A stretch of 64,000 nt of DNA from Chloroflexi bacterium CSP1-4 (lineage in GTDB: Bacteria; Chloroflexota; Limnocylindria; Limnocylindrales; CSP1-4): contig LDXM01000002.1 of assembly GCA_001443375.1 (NCBI GenBank), forward strand, positions 1-64,000, written 5' to 3'. Below, in pieces: positions 1 to 8,160 of the stretch. How positions within the stretch are numbered: the stretch's first letter is position 1; each line of letters starts with the position of its first letter. Both the position numbers and the translations under genes were made by a program. A model generated the notes under the pieces. The model was not told the DNA's origin, searched no databases, and saw only the letters and a list, made by a program, of their open reading frames with translations.

Positions 1-89
1 AGGACGCCTTCATCTTCGAGCCTCGAGGGACCATCAAGATCAAGGGCAAGGGCGAACTGGCCACCTACTTACTCGTGGCGCGGCGCTGA
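1..89 (+). CDS. C-terminal end of a probable class III adenylate/guanylate cyclase (partial)
   Basis: The reading frame is open from the window edge and stops with TGA at 87-89. The visible 28 residues include FEPRGTIKIKGKGELATYLL. This matches the usual end of class III nucleotide cyclase domains, where an RG..KGKG...TYxL segment forms the last strands. The catalytic core lies outside the window, so cyclase identity is inferred from the tail only. The neighbouring HPr gene begins 4 nt downstream. That is notable because PTS proteins regulate adenylate cyclase in some bacteria, but nothing here shows such a link. Confidence 0.5.
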   Translation, partial: DAFIFEPRGTIKIKGKGELATYLLVARR

Positions 90-93
90 CGCC

Positions 94-378
94 ATGCAGT
101 CCAGGGAGCTGATCTTGCGCAACCCGAGCGGTCTCCACGCCCGGCCGGCGGCACTCTTCGTCGAGGTCGCGAGCAGGTTCGGCGCCCGAATCACGGTCGA
201 GAACCTCGATCGAGGATCGCGCACGGTCGACGCGAAGTCGATCCTGCTGCTGCTGACCGCCGGCGTCCAGCGCGGCCACCGGATCCGGATCGCGGCCGAC
301 GGGCCCGACGAGGTCGAGGCGCTGCGGGCCCTCGAGGAGCTGATCGAGGCCGGCCTGGGCGAGCCGGCCGAGGGCTGA
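94..378 (+). CDS. ptsH: Phosphocarrier protein HPr
   Basis: 94-residue HPr-fold protein that carries phosphate from Enzyme I to EIIA in the cytoplasm. The active-site His15 sits in the signature GLHARPA, and Ser49 in DAKSILLL is at the position of the regulatory Ser46 of Gram-positive HPr. No HPr kinase gene is in the window. Length is typical (85-95 aa). It follows the cyclase fragment by 4 nt and converges on ptsI, with a perfect terminator hairpin between them. A second HPr lies at 4621-4896. Confidence 0.93.
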   Translation: MQSRELILRNPSGLHARPAALFVEVASRFGARITVENLDRGSRTVDAKSILLLLTAGVQRGHRIRIAADGPDEVEALRALEELIEAGLGEPAEG

Positions 379-402
379 GGGCGCCCTCAGGCGAGGGCGC
401 CC
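379..402. terminator. Bidirectional intrinsic-type hairpin between ptsH and ptsI
   Basis: Perfect 10-bp inverted repeat GGGCGCCCTC-AGGC-GAGGGCGCCC starting at the base after the ptsH stop and overlapping the stop of convergent ptsI. There is no clear T-run, as is common in high-GC genomes. The position between two convergent genes supports a shared terminator. Confidence 0.75.
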
Positions 403-2162
403 GCCCGGAGAGCCTCGAACCTGGCCCGCACCGCGACGGCGGATGGCTCGCGGAGTGCCTCACCGGCGGCCATCCGCATCTCCGCGAAGTCGCTCCCGCG
501 GATCGTCCGCCTGACCTCGGGCAGGCTTCCCGCCGACATGCTCAACCGGGTGATCCCGAGCCCGACCAGCGCCAGCGCGGCGGTGGCGTCGCCTGCCATC
601 TCCCCGCACACCGAGAGCTCGATGCCGGCCCGCTCCGCGGCCTCGACGGATCGAGCGACGAGACCGAGGAGCGCCGGATGGAGCGAGTCCTGGTAGCGCT
701 CGAGCTGCGGGTTGCCCCGGTCGACGGCCAGCGTGTACTGGAGCAGGTCGTTCGTGCCCAGGCTGCCGAAGGCGATGCGCCCGAAGTACGAGTCGGCGAC
801 GAGGATCGCCGAGGGGATCTCGAGCATCACGCCGAGGGCGACCTCGCCGTGCGCGATGCCGTCCGCCTCCAGCCCGGCCCGGGCCCGTTCCGCCAGCTCC
901 AGGAGCGTGGCGGCGTCGGTCGCATCGGCGATCATCGGGGCCATCACCTTGACCTGTCCGTGGGCCGCGGCGCGATACGCGGCACGCAGCTGGGTCACGA
1001 AGACCTCCGGCCGGACCGCCGCGAGGCGCAAGGCGCGGACGCCCAGGAAGGGGTTCGCCTCCGGCTCGATGGGCAGGTAGGGGATCGGCTTGTCGCCGCC
1101 GACATCGAGCAGCCGGATCGTGACCGGGTGCGGCGCGAAGGCCGCGACCACGCGCCGGTATGCGTCGAGCTGCTCGTCCTCGCTGGGCGGCGTGGCGCGC
1201 TCGAGGAACAGGAACTCCGTGCGGAAGAGGCCGACGCCCCGGGCGCCGAGGGCGACGCTCCGAGCCGCCTCGTCAGGCGTGCCGATGTTGGCGAGGAGGA
1301 ACACCTCGACGCCGTCGCGGGTCACCGCCGGCAGCGCCGCTTCGGCCAGGCCGCGCGAGGCCGCCGCGTCCGCGGCCGCGGCGCGAGAAGCCAGCCGCTC
1401 GGCGACGGCCACGTCCGGATCGATGAAGACCTCCCCGGAGTCGCCGTCGATGGCGAGGACCGGGGCTCGACCCTCCAGGTGGGCACCGGCGGCGGCATCG
1501 GCGAGCGCGACGAGCAGCCCGGCCACACCGACCACCGCGGGGATCCCGTAGGCGCGCGCGAGGATGGCCGCGTGGGCGGTCTTGGAGCCGGCCTCGAGCG
1601 CCAGGCCAAGGAGCCGCTGGCGGGGCAAGGTCGCAGCCAGCGAGGGCGCCAAGTCGTGCGCGACGACGATGGCAGCCTCGTCCAGGCGCGGCACGTCGGC
1701 CTCCGGCCGTCCCGCCAGGTGCCGCGCGACTCGCGCCGCGACGTCGATGAGATCGGCCGCCCGGGCCGCCAGGAGTTCGTCGCCCAGGGCGCGGAGCTGG
1801 TCGGCCAGCTCGCCGGCCGCCCCGAGCGTCGCTGCGATGGCATCCTCCCCGCGCTCCCGGATGCGCTCGGCGCTCAGCGTGGCCAGCGCGGGATCGCGGG
1901 CCATCGCCGCCTGGGCGTCGAAGATGGCCCCCTCGTCGGGATGGCCCGAACTCGACACCCGCTCGGCAAGGCGCTCCAGGTCCCCGGCCGCCGCTTCGGC
2001 CGCCGCGGCGAGCCGGGCGATCTCCCCTTCGGCCTGCCCCGGATCGATGCGGCCGCCAGCCGGCGGAGGCTCGGGCGCCACGAGGATCCAGGGTCCACGG
2101 GCGATCCCGGAAGAGGCCGCCGTGCCGGTAAGCGACTGCACCGGCCCATTCTGCCTTGCCAT
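387..2162 (-). CDS. ptsI: Phosphoenolpyruvate-protein phosphotransferase (PTS Enzyme I)
   Basis: Enzyme I autophosphorylates from PEP and passes the phosphate to HPr. From the chosen ATG it has 591 residues, close to the usual 570-580. The N-terminal phospho-His is His197 in GSKTAHAAILA. The PEP-binding domain shows GLFRTEFLF, LDVGGDKPIPY and GTNDLLQYTLAVDRGN, and the catalytic Cys lies in LSVCGEMAGD. The ORF track extends this frame to 2690, but that extra N-terminus is antisense to the EIIA gene and has no EI homology. The start at MARQNGPVQ leaves a 66-nt divergent spacer to EIIA. Confidence 0.93.
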   Translation of the reverse strand: MARQNGPVQSLTGTAASSGIARGPWILVAPEPPPAGGRIDPGQAEGEIARLAAAAEAAAGDLERLAERVSSSGHPDEGAIFDAQAAMARDPALATLSAERIRERGEDAIAATLGAAGELADQLRALGDELLAARAADLIDVAARVARHLAGRPEADVPRLDEAAIVVAHDLAPSLAATLPRQRLLGLALEAGSKTAHAAILARAYGIPAVVGVAGLLVALADAAAGAHLEGRAPVLAIDGDSGEVFIDPDVAVAERLASRAAAADAAASRGLAEAALPAVTRDGVEVFLLANIGTPDEAARSVALGARGVGLFRTEFLFLERATPPSEDEQLDAYRRVVAAFAPHPVTIRLLDVGGDKPIPYLPIEPEANPFLGVRALRLAAVRPEVFVTQLRAAYRAAAHGQVKVMAPMIADATDAATLLELAERARAGLEADGIAHGEVALGVMLEIPSAILVADSYFGRIAFGSLGTNDLLQYTLAVDRGNPQLERYQDSLHPALLGLVARSVEAAERAGIELSVCGEMAGDATAALALVGLGITRLSMSAGSLPEVRRTIRGSDFAEMRMAAGEALREPSAVAVRARFEALRAGALA

Positions 2163-2228
2163 GGGCGATCGGGGCGCGCCATACTGGAGCTGCGTCCACC
2201 GAGGGAGTCGGATGGAGGGTTGGAGTCG

Positions 2229-2759
2229 ATGGGGGACAGCGTCGGGGGCGACGGCGCGCGAGGCACCCTGTCGGACCTGCTGCCCACAGTGGCGATCCGG
2301 CTCGGGGCGTCCGCCGACGACTGGCGTGCCGCCGTCCGGGTGGCGGGCGACGCACTCGTGGCGAGCGGCGCGACATCGGACGCCTACACGGGCGAGATGA
2401 TCGCCACCGTCGAGTCCCTCGGTCCGTACATCGTCATCGCGCCGGGCGTCGCGCTGGCCCATGCGCGCCCGTCGCCGGCCGTCCACCGGGCAGGTCTGAG
2501 CCTGGTGACCCTCGTGACCCCCGTCCCCTTCGGACACCGCCAGAACGACCCCGTGCGCCTCGTGATCGGCCTCGCGTCGCCGGACGCCGAGGGGCACGTG
2601 AACGCCCTGGCGACGCTGGCTGACTTCATCGCCGACGACGACCGCCGGAGCGCGCTGCTCGACGCGCGCGATGCGGCGTCCGTCCGACACCAGATCGCGG
2701 CCTATGAGGCCCGGGAGGTCGTATCGAACGTCAAGGGAGAGGAGGGAGTCATCGCGTGA
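2229..2759 (+). CDS. PTS EIIA component, ascorbate/mannitol-fructose superfamily (UlaC-like)
   Basis: 176-residue EIIA protein that accepts phosphate from HPr and passes it to EIIB. The probable phospho-His is His78 in APGVALAHARP, followed by the family's downstream LVIGLASPDAEGHVNALA region. It is first in a three-gene run EIIA-EIIB-EIIC; its TGA overlaps the GTG of EIIB by 4 nt (GTGA). I chose the ATG at 2229 because upstream in-frame sequence is antisense to ptsI. The EIIC type points to an ascorbate-like sugar acid. However, no ascorbate catabolic genes (ulaD/E/F/G) follow, so the substrate is uncertain. Confidence 0.85.
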   Translation: MGDSVGGDGARGTLSDLLPTVAIRLGASADDWRAAVRVAGDALVASGATSDAYTGEMIATVESLGPYIVIAPGVALAHARPSPAVHRAGLSLVTLVTPVPFGHRQNDPVRLVIGLASPDAEGHVNALATLADFIADDDRRSALLDARDAASVRHQIAAYEAREVVSNVKGEEGVIA

Positions 2760-3034
2760 AGATTCTCGCGGTCTGCGGCATGGGGCTCGGCAGCGGGCTC
2801 CTGCTGCGGATGCAGGCCGAGAAGGCCCTCAAGCAGCTCGGCGTGCAGGCCGACGTGGAAGTGTCCGACATGGGCTCGGCCCGCGCCCTCTCGGCGACGG
2901 CCGACCTGATCATCACCTCCGAGGAGCTGGCCCAGCAGCTCGGCAACGTCAAGCCCCGCGTCGTCACGATCACGAACTTCGTCAACCTCGCGGAGATGGT
3001 GGCGAAGCTCGAGGAGGCGCTCAAGGACCGATAA
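2756..3034 (+). CDS. PTS EIIB component, ascorbate type (UlaB-like)
   Basis: 92-residue cytoplasmic EIIB. The phosphorylated cysteine is Cys7 in the P-loop-like CGMGLGSGL, matching the ascorbate/galactitol EIIB group (CGxGxGSS). It starts with GTG inside the EIIA stop, implying translational coupling, and EIIC follows after 54 nt. It should transfer phosphate from EIIA to the substrate carried by the EIIC permease. Confidence 0.9.
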   Translation: MKILAVCGMGLGSGLLLRMQAEKALKQLGVQADVEVSDMGSARALSATADLIITSEELAQQLGNVKPRVVTITNFVNLAEMVAKLEEALKDR

Positions 3035-3088
3035 GCGATCGAAGCAGGTGCGCCGGCCCAGCCCGGCGTAGAGGGAAGGAGTCAGAAC

Positions 3089-4522
3089 GTGGATCAGATC
3101 GGATACGTCGTCGAATTCCTCGCCAAGGAGGTGTTCGGCAAGCCCGCCTACCTTGTCGGGCTCATCACGCTCATCGGGCTGATCGCGGCCCGCAAGACCA
3201 CGGGCGAGGTCATCGGCGGCGCCCTCAAGGCGACGCTGGGCTTCGTCGTCCTTGGCATCGGCGCCGGCGCGGTCGTCGGCGCCCTCAACCCGCTGGGCGA
3301 GCTGATCAAGGGCGCCACCGGGGCGGAGGGCGTCGTCCCGACCAACGAGGCGATCACCGCCATCGTCACGGCGAACCCGGACTACGCCACGAACATCGCC
3401 TACGCCATGTTCTTCGGCGTGCTCCTGTCGCTCGTCATCGCTCGCCTGACGCCGCTGCGCTACGTCTTCCTCACCGGCCACCACATGCTGTTCATGGCCA
3501 CGGTCCTCACCGTCGTCCTGCTCAGCGCCAAGGTGACCGACTGGCTGGCGATCCTGACGGCGGCCCTCGGGCTGGCGACGATGATGGTCATCATGCCGGC
3601 CTTCGCGCATCCCTGGATGAAGAAGGTGACCGGCAACGAGCCGGTGGCCATGGGCCATTTCGGGACGCTCGGCTACATCGCGGGGGGCGCGGCAGGCCAG
3701 CTCTTCAAGGGGTCGAAGAGCACCGAGGAAATCAACTTCCCGAACAGCCTGCGGTTCCTGCGCGACCCGATGGTGGGCACCGCGGTCGCGATGATCTTCA
3801 TCTACCTCCTGCTCTCGATCATCTTCCTCTTCCGGGCGCCGGAGGCGACGGTGGCCGAGCTGGTCGGCTCGGGTGACATCGGGGGCGTGCTGGGCATCCT
3901 CGCCACGCAGTTCGGCCAGGCTCTCGTCTTCGGCGGCGGCGTCGCCGTCATCCTGCTCGGCGTCCGGACGATCCTCGGTGAGATCGTGCCGGCCTTCGCC
4001 GGCGTGGCCGAGAAGATCGTCCCGGGCGCGGTCCCGGCCCTCGACTGCCCGGTCTCGTTCCCGTACGCGCCGAACGCCGTGATCATCGGCTTCCTGGCCA
4101 GCGTGGTCGGGGGCCTGCTCGGATTCGGCATCCTGGCGGTCTGGCTCGGTGCGGCCTTCGCCCTACCGCTTATCCTGCCCGGGATGATCCCCCACTTCTT
4201 CACCGGCGGTGGGGCGGGCGTCTTCGGCAACGCGACCGGCGGCCGCGCCGGTGCCATGGCCGGGGGCTTCGTGAACGGCCTGCTCATCACGCTGCTGGCG
4301 GCATTCCTGGTGCCGACCATGAGCGCCATTGGTTTCCCCGGCACGACCTTCGGCGACACCGACTTCCAGTGGTTCGGTCTCGTCGTGGGCAACGTCGCGC
4401 GGATCGGCGATATCACCGCCGCGCTCGGGGTCGTCGTCGTGTGCGCGATCCTCATCCTGATCGCCAGCTGGTGGCAGCGCCGCTACGTCGAGACGGGTTG
4501 GGTCCCGGGCGGCCAGTCCTAG
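3089..4522 (+). CDS. PTS EIIC permease, ascorbate type (UlaA/SgaT-like)
   Basis: 477-residue polytopic membrane protein starting with GTG behind a GGGAAGGAG ribosome site. It has many hydrophobic segments and the family's internal features, such as YVFLTGHHMLFMATVL in the N-terminal half and a glycine-rich IPHFFTGGGAGVFGNATGGR segment late in the protein. Length fits the UlaA family (about 465). It completes an EIIA-EIIB-EIIC set of separate polypeptides. Substrate is inferred as L-ascorbate or a related sugar acid from family only. Confidence 0.88.
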   Translation: MDQIGYVVEFLAKEVFGKPAYLVGLITLIGLIAARKTTGEVIGGALKATLGFVVLGIGAGAVVGALNPLGELIKGATGAEGVVPTNEAITAIVTANPDYATNIAYAMFFGVLLSLVIARLTPLRYVFLTGHHMLFMATVLTVVLLSAKVTDWLAILTAALGLATMMVIMPAFAHPWMKKVTGNEPVAMGHFGTLGYIAGGAAGQLFKGSKSTEEINFPNSLRFLRDPMVGTAVAMIFIYLLLSIIFLFRAPEATVAELVGSGDIGGVLGILATQFGQALVFGGGVAVILLGVRTILGEIVPAFAGVAEKIVPGAVPALDCPVSFPYAPNAVIIGFLASVVGGLLGFGILAVWLGAAFALPLILPGMIPHFFTGGGAGVFGNATGGRAGAMAGGFVNGLLITLLAAFLVPTMSAIGFPGTTFGDTDFQWFGLVVGNVARIGDITAALGVVVVCAILILIASWWQRRYVETGWVPGGQS

Positions 4523-4571
4523 AACTCCGACCATCGATACGGTCGCTCGCCGACCGATCGACGACCAGGAT

Positions 4572-4604
4572 CCGAAGGCCCGGGCAGCGCGCCCGGGCCT
4601 TCGG
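4572..4604. terminator. Perfect 14-bp GC-rich hairpin between EIIC and second HPr
   Basis: The arms CCGAAGGCCCGGGC and GCCCGGGCCTTCGG are exact reverse complements around a 5-nt loop AGCGC. It lies 49 nt after the EIIC stop and 16 nt before the HPr start, with no T-run. It could end EIIA-B-C transcription or act as an attenuator or processing hairpin that sets HPr expression apart from the permease. Confidence 0.7.
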
Positions 4605-4620
4605 CACAGCAGGGGCTGAG

Positions 4621-4896
4621 ATGACCTCGCACGACCTCGTGTTCCGCGACCGGTACGGCCTCCATCCCCGGGCGGCGATGCGGATCCAGCAGACGGCCGG
4701 CGCGTTCCGCTCCCGGGTCACGATCCAGAGCGTCACCGCCGGCGGCGCTCCGGTGGAGGCGCGAAGCATGATCTCGCTGGTCAGCGCGGGGATCCGGCAG
4801 GGCGACACGATCCGGCTGGCCGCCGAGGGAGAGGACGAGGCGGCGGCCGTCGCGGCGCTCCGGGCGCTGATCGAACAGGGGGTCTGTCACCCCTGA
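4621..4896 (+). CDS. Second HPr-family phosphocarrier protein
   Basis: 91-residue HPr paralogue. His15 sits in YGLHPRAAM and Ser49 in EARSMISLVSAG, so both the phosphotransfer His and the regulatory Ser position are kept. It differs clearly from the first HPr (GLHPRAA against GLHARPA), suggesting a system-dedicated carrier for the adjacent EIIABC. It sits just downstream of the 14-bp hairpin. Enzyme I at 387-2162 is the only EI in view and would serve both carriers. Confidence 0.88.
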   Translation: MTSHDLVFRDRYGLHPRAAMRIQQTAGAFRSRVTIQSVTAGGAPVEARSMISLVSAGIRQGDTIRLAAEGEDEAAAVAALRALIEQGVCHP

Positions 4897-4915
4897 GCGT
4901 CGGCGAGCGCTCGGC

Positions 4916-6130
4916 TCAGGGCCGCGTGGGAACGCGCAGCAGCGCGCTCCCCAGCCGCAGGCCCGCCCCGGCCAGCTCGTGCTCGAGGCCCCGGCTGAGC
5001 CAGTAGCGTTCGAACAGCACCTTCCCCGCGTGCCAGGTCCGACCCGGACGACGAAGGACGACGGCCGGGTCCGGGGTGGCGAAGAAGTCACCGGCGGCGA
5101 AGCCCGCCACGCCGTTGCCGAGCTCCACCCAGCAGTAGCCGTGGCCGTCGAAGCGGCCGGCCGCGGTGCCACTCCCCAGCCGCGCGGCGATCTGCGCGGC
5201 CACGACCTCGGCCTCGGCGTGCGCGAAGACGCCAGCCTTGGGCAGGAGCTTGCCGTTGGCGAGGGTGATGGCGGTCACGTCGCCGATGGCGAAGACGTTC
5301 GGGGCGCTGGTCTCGAGCGTCTCGCGCTCGACCGGGATCCAGCCCGACGGCCCGGCCAGGCCGGAGGCGGCGACGGCCGCGGGCGGCCGGTGGGGCGGCA
5401 CCGCGGCCAGCAGGTCGAAGTCCACCGCCGACCCGTCGCTGAAGCGGACCTGGCGCGCTCCTGCGTCGTAACCCTCGACCGGGTGCCCGGGGAAGTAGCC
5501 GATGCCGCGCTGGGCAAGGAGCCCGATCACGGCCTGACCGAGGACGGGTCCCGCGACCGGCATCGGCGCCGGCTCGGGCGTATGAAGCTCGATCGTGCTC
5601 CGGTCTCGGAGGCCCCGACGGCGCAGCTCGGCGTCGATGAGGAAGGCGGCCTCATAGGGCGCCGCGGGGCATTTGAAGGGCAGCCCGCTGACGGCCACGA
5701 CGATGCGGCCGCCGGAGAAGCTCGCGAGCGCACTCGCGAATCGCTCGGCCCCGGCGAGCGTGAAGAAGTCGTGGGCCGCGTCGGCGTAACCGGGGACAGC
5801 CTCCGGGGCGAGGTCGGCGCCGAGGGCGATGACGAGCGCATCCCCGCTCAGCTCGCCGGCGTCGGTGGCCACGCGCCTCGCGCTCGGATCGAGCCCGCGA
5901 ACCTCGCTGCGGACGATCTCGATCCCGGGTCGGAGCATCTTGGCCAGCGGGCGCGAGATCGCGGCCGGCCGGCGCTGGCCGACCATGAGCCACAGGAGCG
6001 ACGGCGCGAAGACCTGCTCCGCCTCGCGCTCGACGAGGATGATCCGGTGCCGCCGATCGAGACGCCCGCGCAGCGCATCGGCGGCGGTCGCGCCGCCGAT
6101 CCCGCCCCCCAGGACCAGGATCGTCGCCAT
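4916..6130 (-). CDS. FAD-dependent NAD(P)/quinone oxidoreductase, sulfide:quinone oxidoreductase-like
   Basis: 404-residue flavoprotein of the two-dinucleotide-binding-domain family. The N-terminus shows the FAD motif LGGGIGGATAA, and the second FAD motif is NVFAIGDVTA near residue 279. Cys154 in LPFKCPAAPYE matches a cysteine conserved in SQR-type enzymes, and Cys333 in GYCWVELG is a candidate redox partner. The C-terminus is amphipathic, fitting monotopic membrane attachment. The start is the ATG at 6130; the longer ORF to 7300 runs antisense to the HicB-DinB gene. It could oxidise sulfide or another sulfur species to quinone; a type II NADH dehydrogenase is the alternative. Confidence 0.8.
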   Translation of the reverse strand: MATILVLGGGIGGATAADALRGRLDRRHRIILVEREAEQVFAPSLLWLMVGQRRPAAISRPLAKMLRPGIEIVRSEVRGLDPSARRVATDAGELSGDALVIALGADLAPEAVPGYADAAHDFFTLAGAERFASALASFSGGRIVVAVSGLPFKCPAAPYEAAFLIDAELRRRGLRDRSTIELHTPEPAPMPVAGPVLGQAVIGLLAQRGIGYFPGHPVEGYDAGARQVRFSDGSAVDFDLLAAVPPHRPPAAVAASGLAGPSGWIPVERETLETSAPNVFAIGDVTAITLANGKLLPKAGVFAHAEAEVVAAQIAARLGSGTAAGRFDGHGYCWVELGNGVAGFAAGDFFATPDPAVVLRRPGRTWHAGKVLFERYWLSRGLEHELAGAGLRLGSALLRVPTRP

Positions 6131-6349
6131 GGTCGGCCTCCCCTTGCTGCACCTGCCGCAACAGAACGACATGGAGGCTACGGCGGAACGGACGCTACGG
6201 GCAACCGCAGGCGGCCGACAGGGCCGAAGGTCATCTGACGGCCCACGCCGATGTACGATCCGAGTCCCCAGCAAGGTGCGACCCTGAGTGTCTCCGCGAC
6301 CGCGTCCCCGTGCGAGGATCGACCGACCCCGGCCACGTCGGGCCGCTCG

Positions 6350-7060
6350 ATGAGCGTCCCGATGCGCTTCGACCTCTACCTCGAGTCCGGCCCCCGCCGG
6401 CGCAGGACGATGGTGCACGTGCTGGCCCTGCCGGGCTGCATCGCCACGGGCCCGACGACCGAAGAGGCGATCGAGAACGCGCCGTCCGCCATCCGCGCGC
6501 GGCTCGAGTTCCTGCGCCGCCACGGCGAGCCGGCGGCCGACCCCGAACCGCTCGAACTCGTCGTCGCCGAGCACGTCACCGAAGGCGTCTGGCTGGGCAA
6601 CGGCGCGGCGTTCTTCGAGCCCGATCGCGAACCCCTGGGCGCGGAGGAGGCGTGGCGCCAGGTGACGTGGATGGCCTGGGCACGCGAGGAGTTGATCGCG
6701 GCCGCGCGAGCGCAGCCGGGCGCGCTCATGGCCGCACCGGCCGGCGGCGGCCGGGCCGTCGGGGCGATCCTGCACCACGTGGCCGACGCGGAGCGCTCTT
6801 ACTTCACGTCGATGCTGGGATCGGTGCCCGGCCTGAACGCCGCCCTGACCGCCGTCGAGCGGTCCGGCGACGAGATCTGGGAGCCCCTGGCGCGGGCACG
6901 AGGCCTGATCGTCGAGCGTCTCGCCCTCATGTCCGACGAAGAACTGGCGCGGCTGGTGCAGAAGGGCGGCGAGCCGCGCTCCACGCGGCGGATGCTGCGC
7001 CGCATGCTCGAGCACGAGTGGGAGCACACGCTCGAGCTCCGAGCCCGCCTCGAAGCCTGA
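6350..7060 (+). CDS. HicB-like domain fused to a DinB-like four-helix domain
   Basis: About 236 residues. The N-terminal 55 (FDLYLESG..., ALPGCIATGPTTEEAIENAPSA) read like a HicB/UPF0150 partial RNase H fold. The rest (helices with HHVADAERSYF, EHEWEHTLELRARL) resembles the DinB/YfiT superfamily, whose helical bundle often binds a metal through three His. Candidate ligands are the His residues in ILHHVADAE and LEHEWEH. The start is either the ATG at 6350 or the one at 6362; the ORF track start at 6251 has no domain support. It lies divergent from the SQR-like gene. Function is unknown; the HicB part suggests regulation rather than catalysis. Confidence 0.7.
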   Translation: MSVPMRFDLYLESGPRRRRTMVHVLALPGCIATGPTTEEAIENAPSAIRARLEFLRRHGEPAADPEPLELVVAEHVTEGVWLGNGAAFFEPDREPLGAEEAWRQVTWMAWAREELIAAARAQPGALMAAPAGGGRAVGAILHHVADAERSYFTSMLGSVPGLNAALTAVERSGDEIWEPLARARGLIVERLALMSDEELARLVQKGGEPRSTRRMLRRMLEHEWEHTLELRARLEA

Positions 7061-7197
7061 GCCTCGCCGCGCCGCCGCCACACGCTCGAACCTCATCTCG
7101 GCGCTCAGCAGCGCCAAGGAGTTCGCCATCGCGGCCCGGTCGCACATGCCCGCGTGGTCCTTGCTAGGCTGCCCAGGATGATCGGGGCGAAGATCGC

Positions 7198-7824
7198 ATG
7201 ATCGCCGAGGGCCACACCCGCCAGGTCGGGATCCTCGTGTTCGACGAGGTCGAAGTGCTCGACATGGCCGGGCCGTTCGAGGTCTTCTCGGTCGCCTCAC
7301 GCCTGATGCTCCGGCAGCGACCCGCCGAGCCGCCGCCGTTCGGCGTCGCGCTCGTCTCGGCCGATGGCGGAACGGTCCGCGCCCGCGGCGGCCTGCGCCT
7401 GACGCCGGACCGATCGATCACCGACGCGCCGCCGTTCGACATCGTCGTCGTCCCGGGCGGGATCGTCGACGCGCCAGAGCGGGACCCGATCGTCACTTCC
7501 TGGGTCCGGGAGCGCTGGACTTCATCCGCGGTCGTCGCCTCGGTATGCACGGGGGCCTTCGTGCTCGCCGCCGCCGGGCTCCTCGACGGCCTCAAGGTCA
7601 CCACCCACCGGGAGGACCAGGCGGTCCTCGCTCGACGGTACCCGGCCGTTCGCGTGGTGGGGGACCGGCGCTGGGTGGACCACGGTCGGATCGCCACGTC
7701 CGGCGGGATCAGCGCGGGGATCGACCTGAGCCTGCACCTCGTCGGGCGGTTCCTCGGCATCGGGCACGCCCGCGCGACCGCACACCAGATGGAGTACGAC
7801 TGGCGCGAGTCACCCGCTGGCTGA
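7198..7824 (+). CDS. DJ-1/PfpI family protein (isocyanide hydratase-like)
   Basis: 208-residue class I glutamine-amidotransferase-fold protein. The nucleophile-elbow cysteine is Cys117 in ASVCTGAFVLA, and the core strand VGILVFDEVEVLDMAGPFEVF is typical of the cyclohexyl-isocyanide hydratase/AraC-amidotransferase branch. The AraC HTH half present in related regulators is absent, so this is the stand-alone form. A TAGGCT hexamer upstream (7165-7170) could be a -10 element. Enzymatic substrate cannot be predicted. Confidence 0.82.
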   Translation: MIAEGHTRQVGILVFDEVEVLDMAGPFEVFSVASRLMLRQRPAEPPPFGVALVSADGGTVRARGGLRLTPDRSITDAPPFDIVVVPGGIVDAPERDPIVTSWVRERWTSSAVVASVCTGAFVLAAAGLLDGLKVTTHREDQAVLARRYPAVRVVGDRRWVDHGRIATSGGISAGIDLSLHLVGRFLGIGHARATAHQMEYDWRESPAG

Positions 7825-8160
7825 CCTGCGGGGTGTCCCCCGAGTGGTGGGCTCGGAGGACGGCTCCTGACGCCGACCGACCGAGCGGCGCCGCGGCGAG
7901 CTCATGGAGCAGGATCCCCGAGATCGACCGGGCGGGCCTATGCATGTCGGCCGGTCATGCGGGCGGCCGAGCCCACGCTCGTCCACCGCTCGATGAGGCC
8001 TCATCGCGAGGTGGTTCAGCGTGGAATCGAGGGCTCGGATGCCGGGGGGGCATGCGGCTGGTCACCCCGTACACGGCATTCCCAAACGCCGGCCGGTCGC
8101 GCACACTGGTGGGCATCTCGCCCTGCCGCCAGGCAGATGGGAGACGAACGGGGCTGGCCG
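7825..8160. other. Intergenic region without a supported gene
   Basis: This 336-nt stretch lies between the DJ-1 gene and the sensor kinase. ORFs in it are shadows with Arg/Pro-rich composition. An in-frame ATG at 8137 could extend the kinase by 8 residues. I see no convincing terminator or RNA here. Confidence 0.5.

Noticed and set aside
387-2690. 767-aa version of the Enzyme I ORF
   Set aside because: The N-terminal 176 residues are antisense to the EIIA gene and show no EI homology; the start at 2162 gives a normal length.
678-2759. 693-aa plus-strand ORF antisense to ptsI
   Set aside because: Only its last 176 codons (the EIIA gene) have family support; the rest is Arg/Gly-rich shadow translation.
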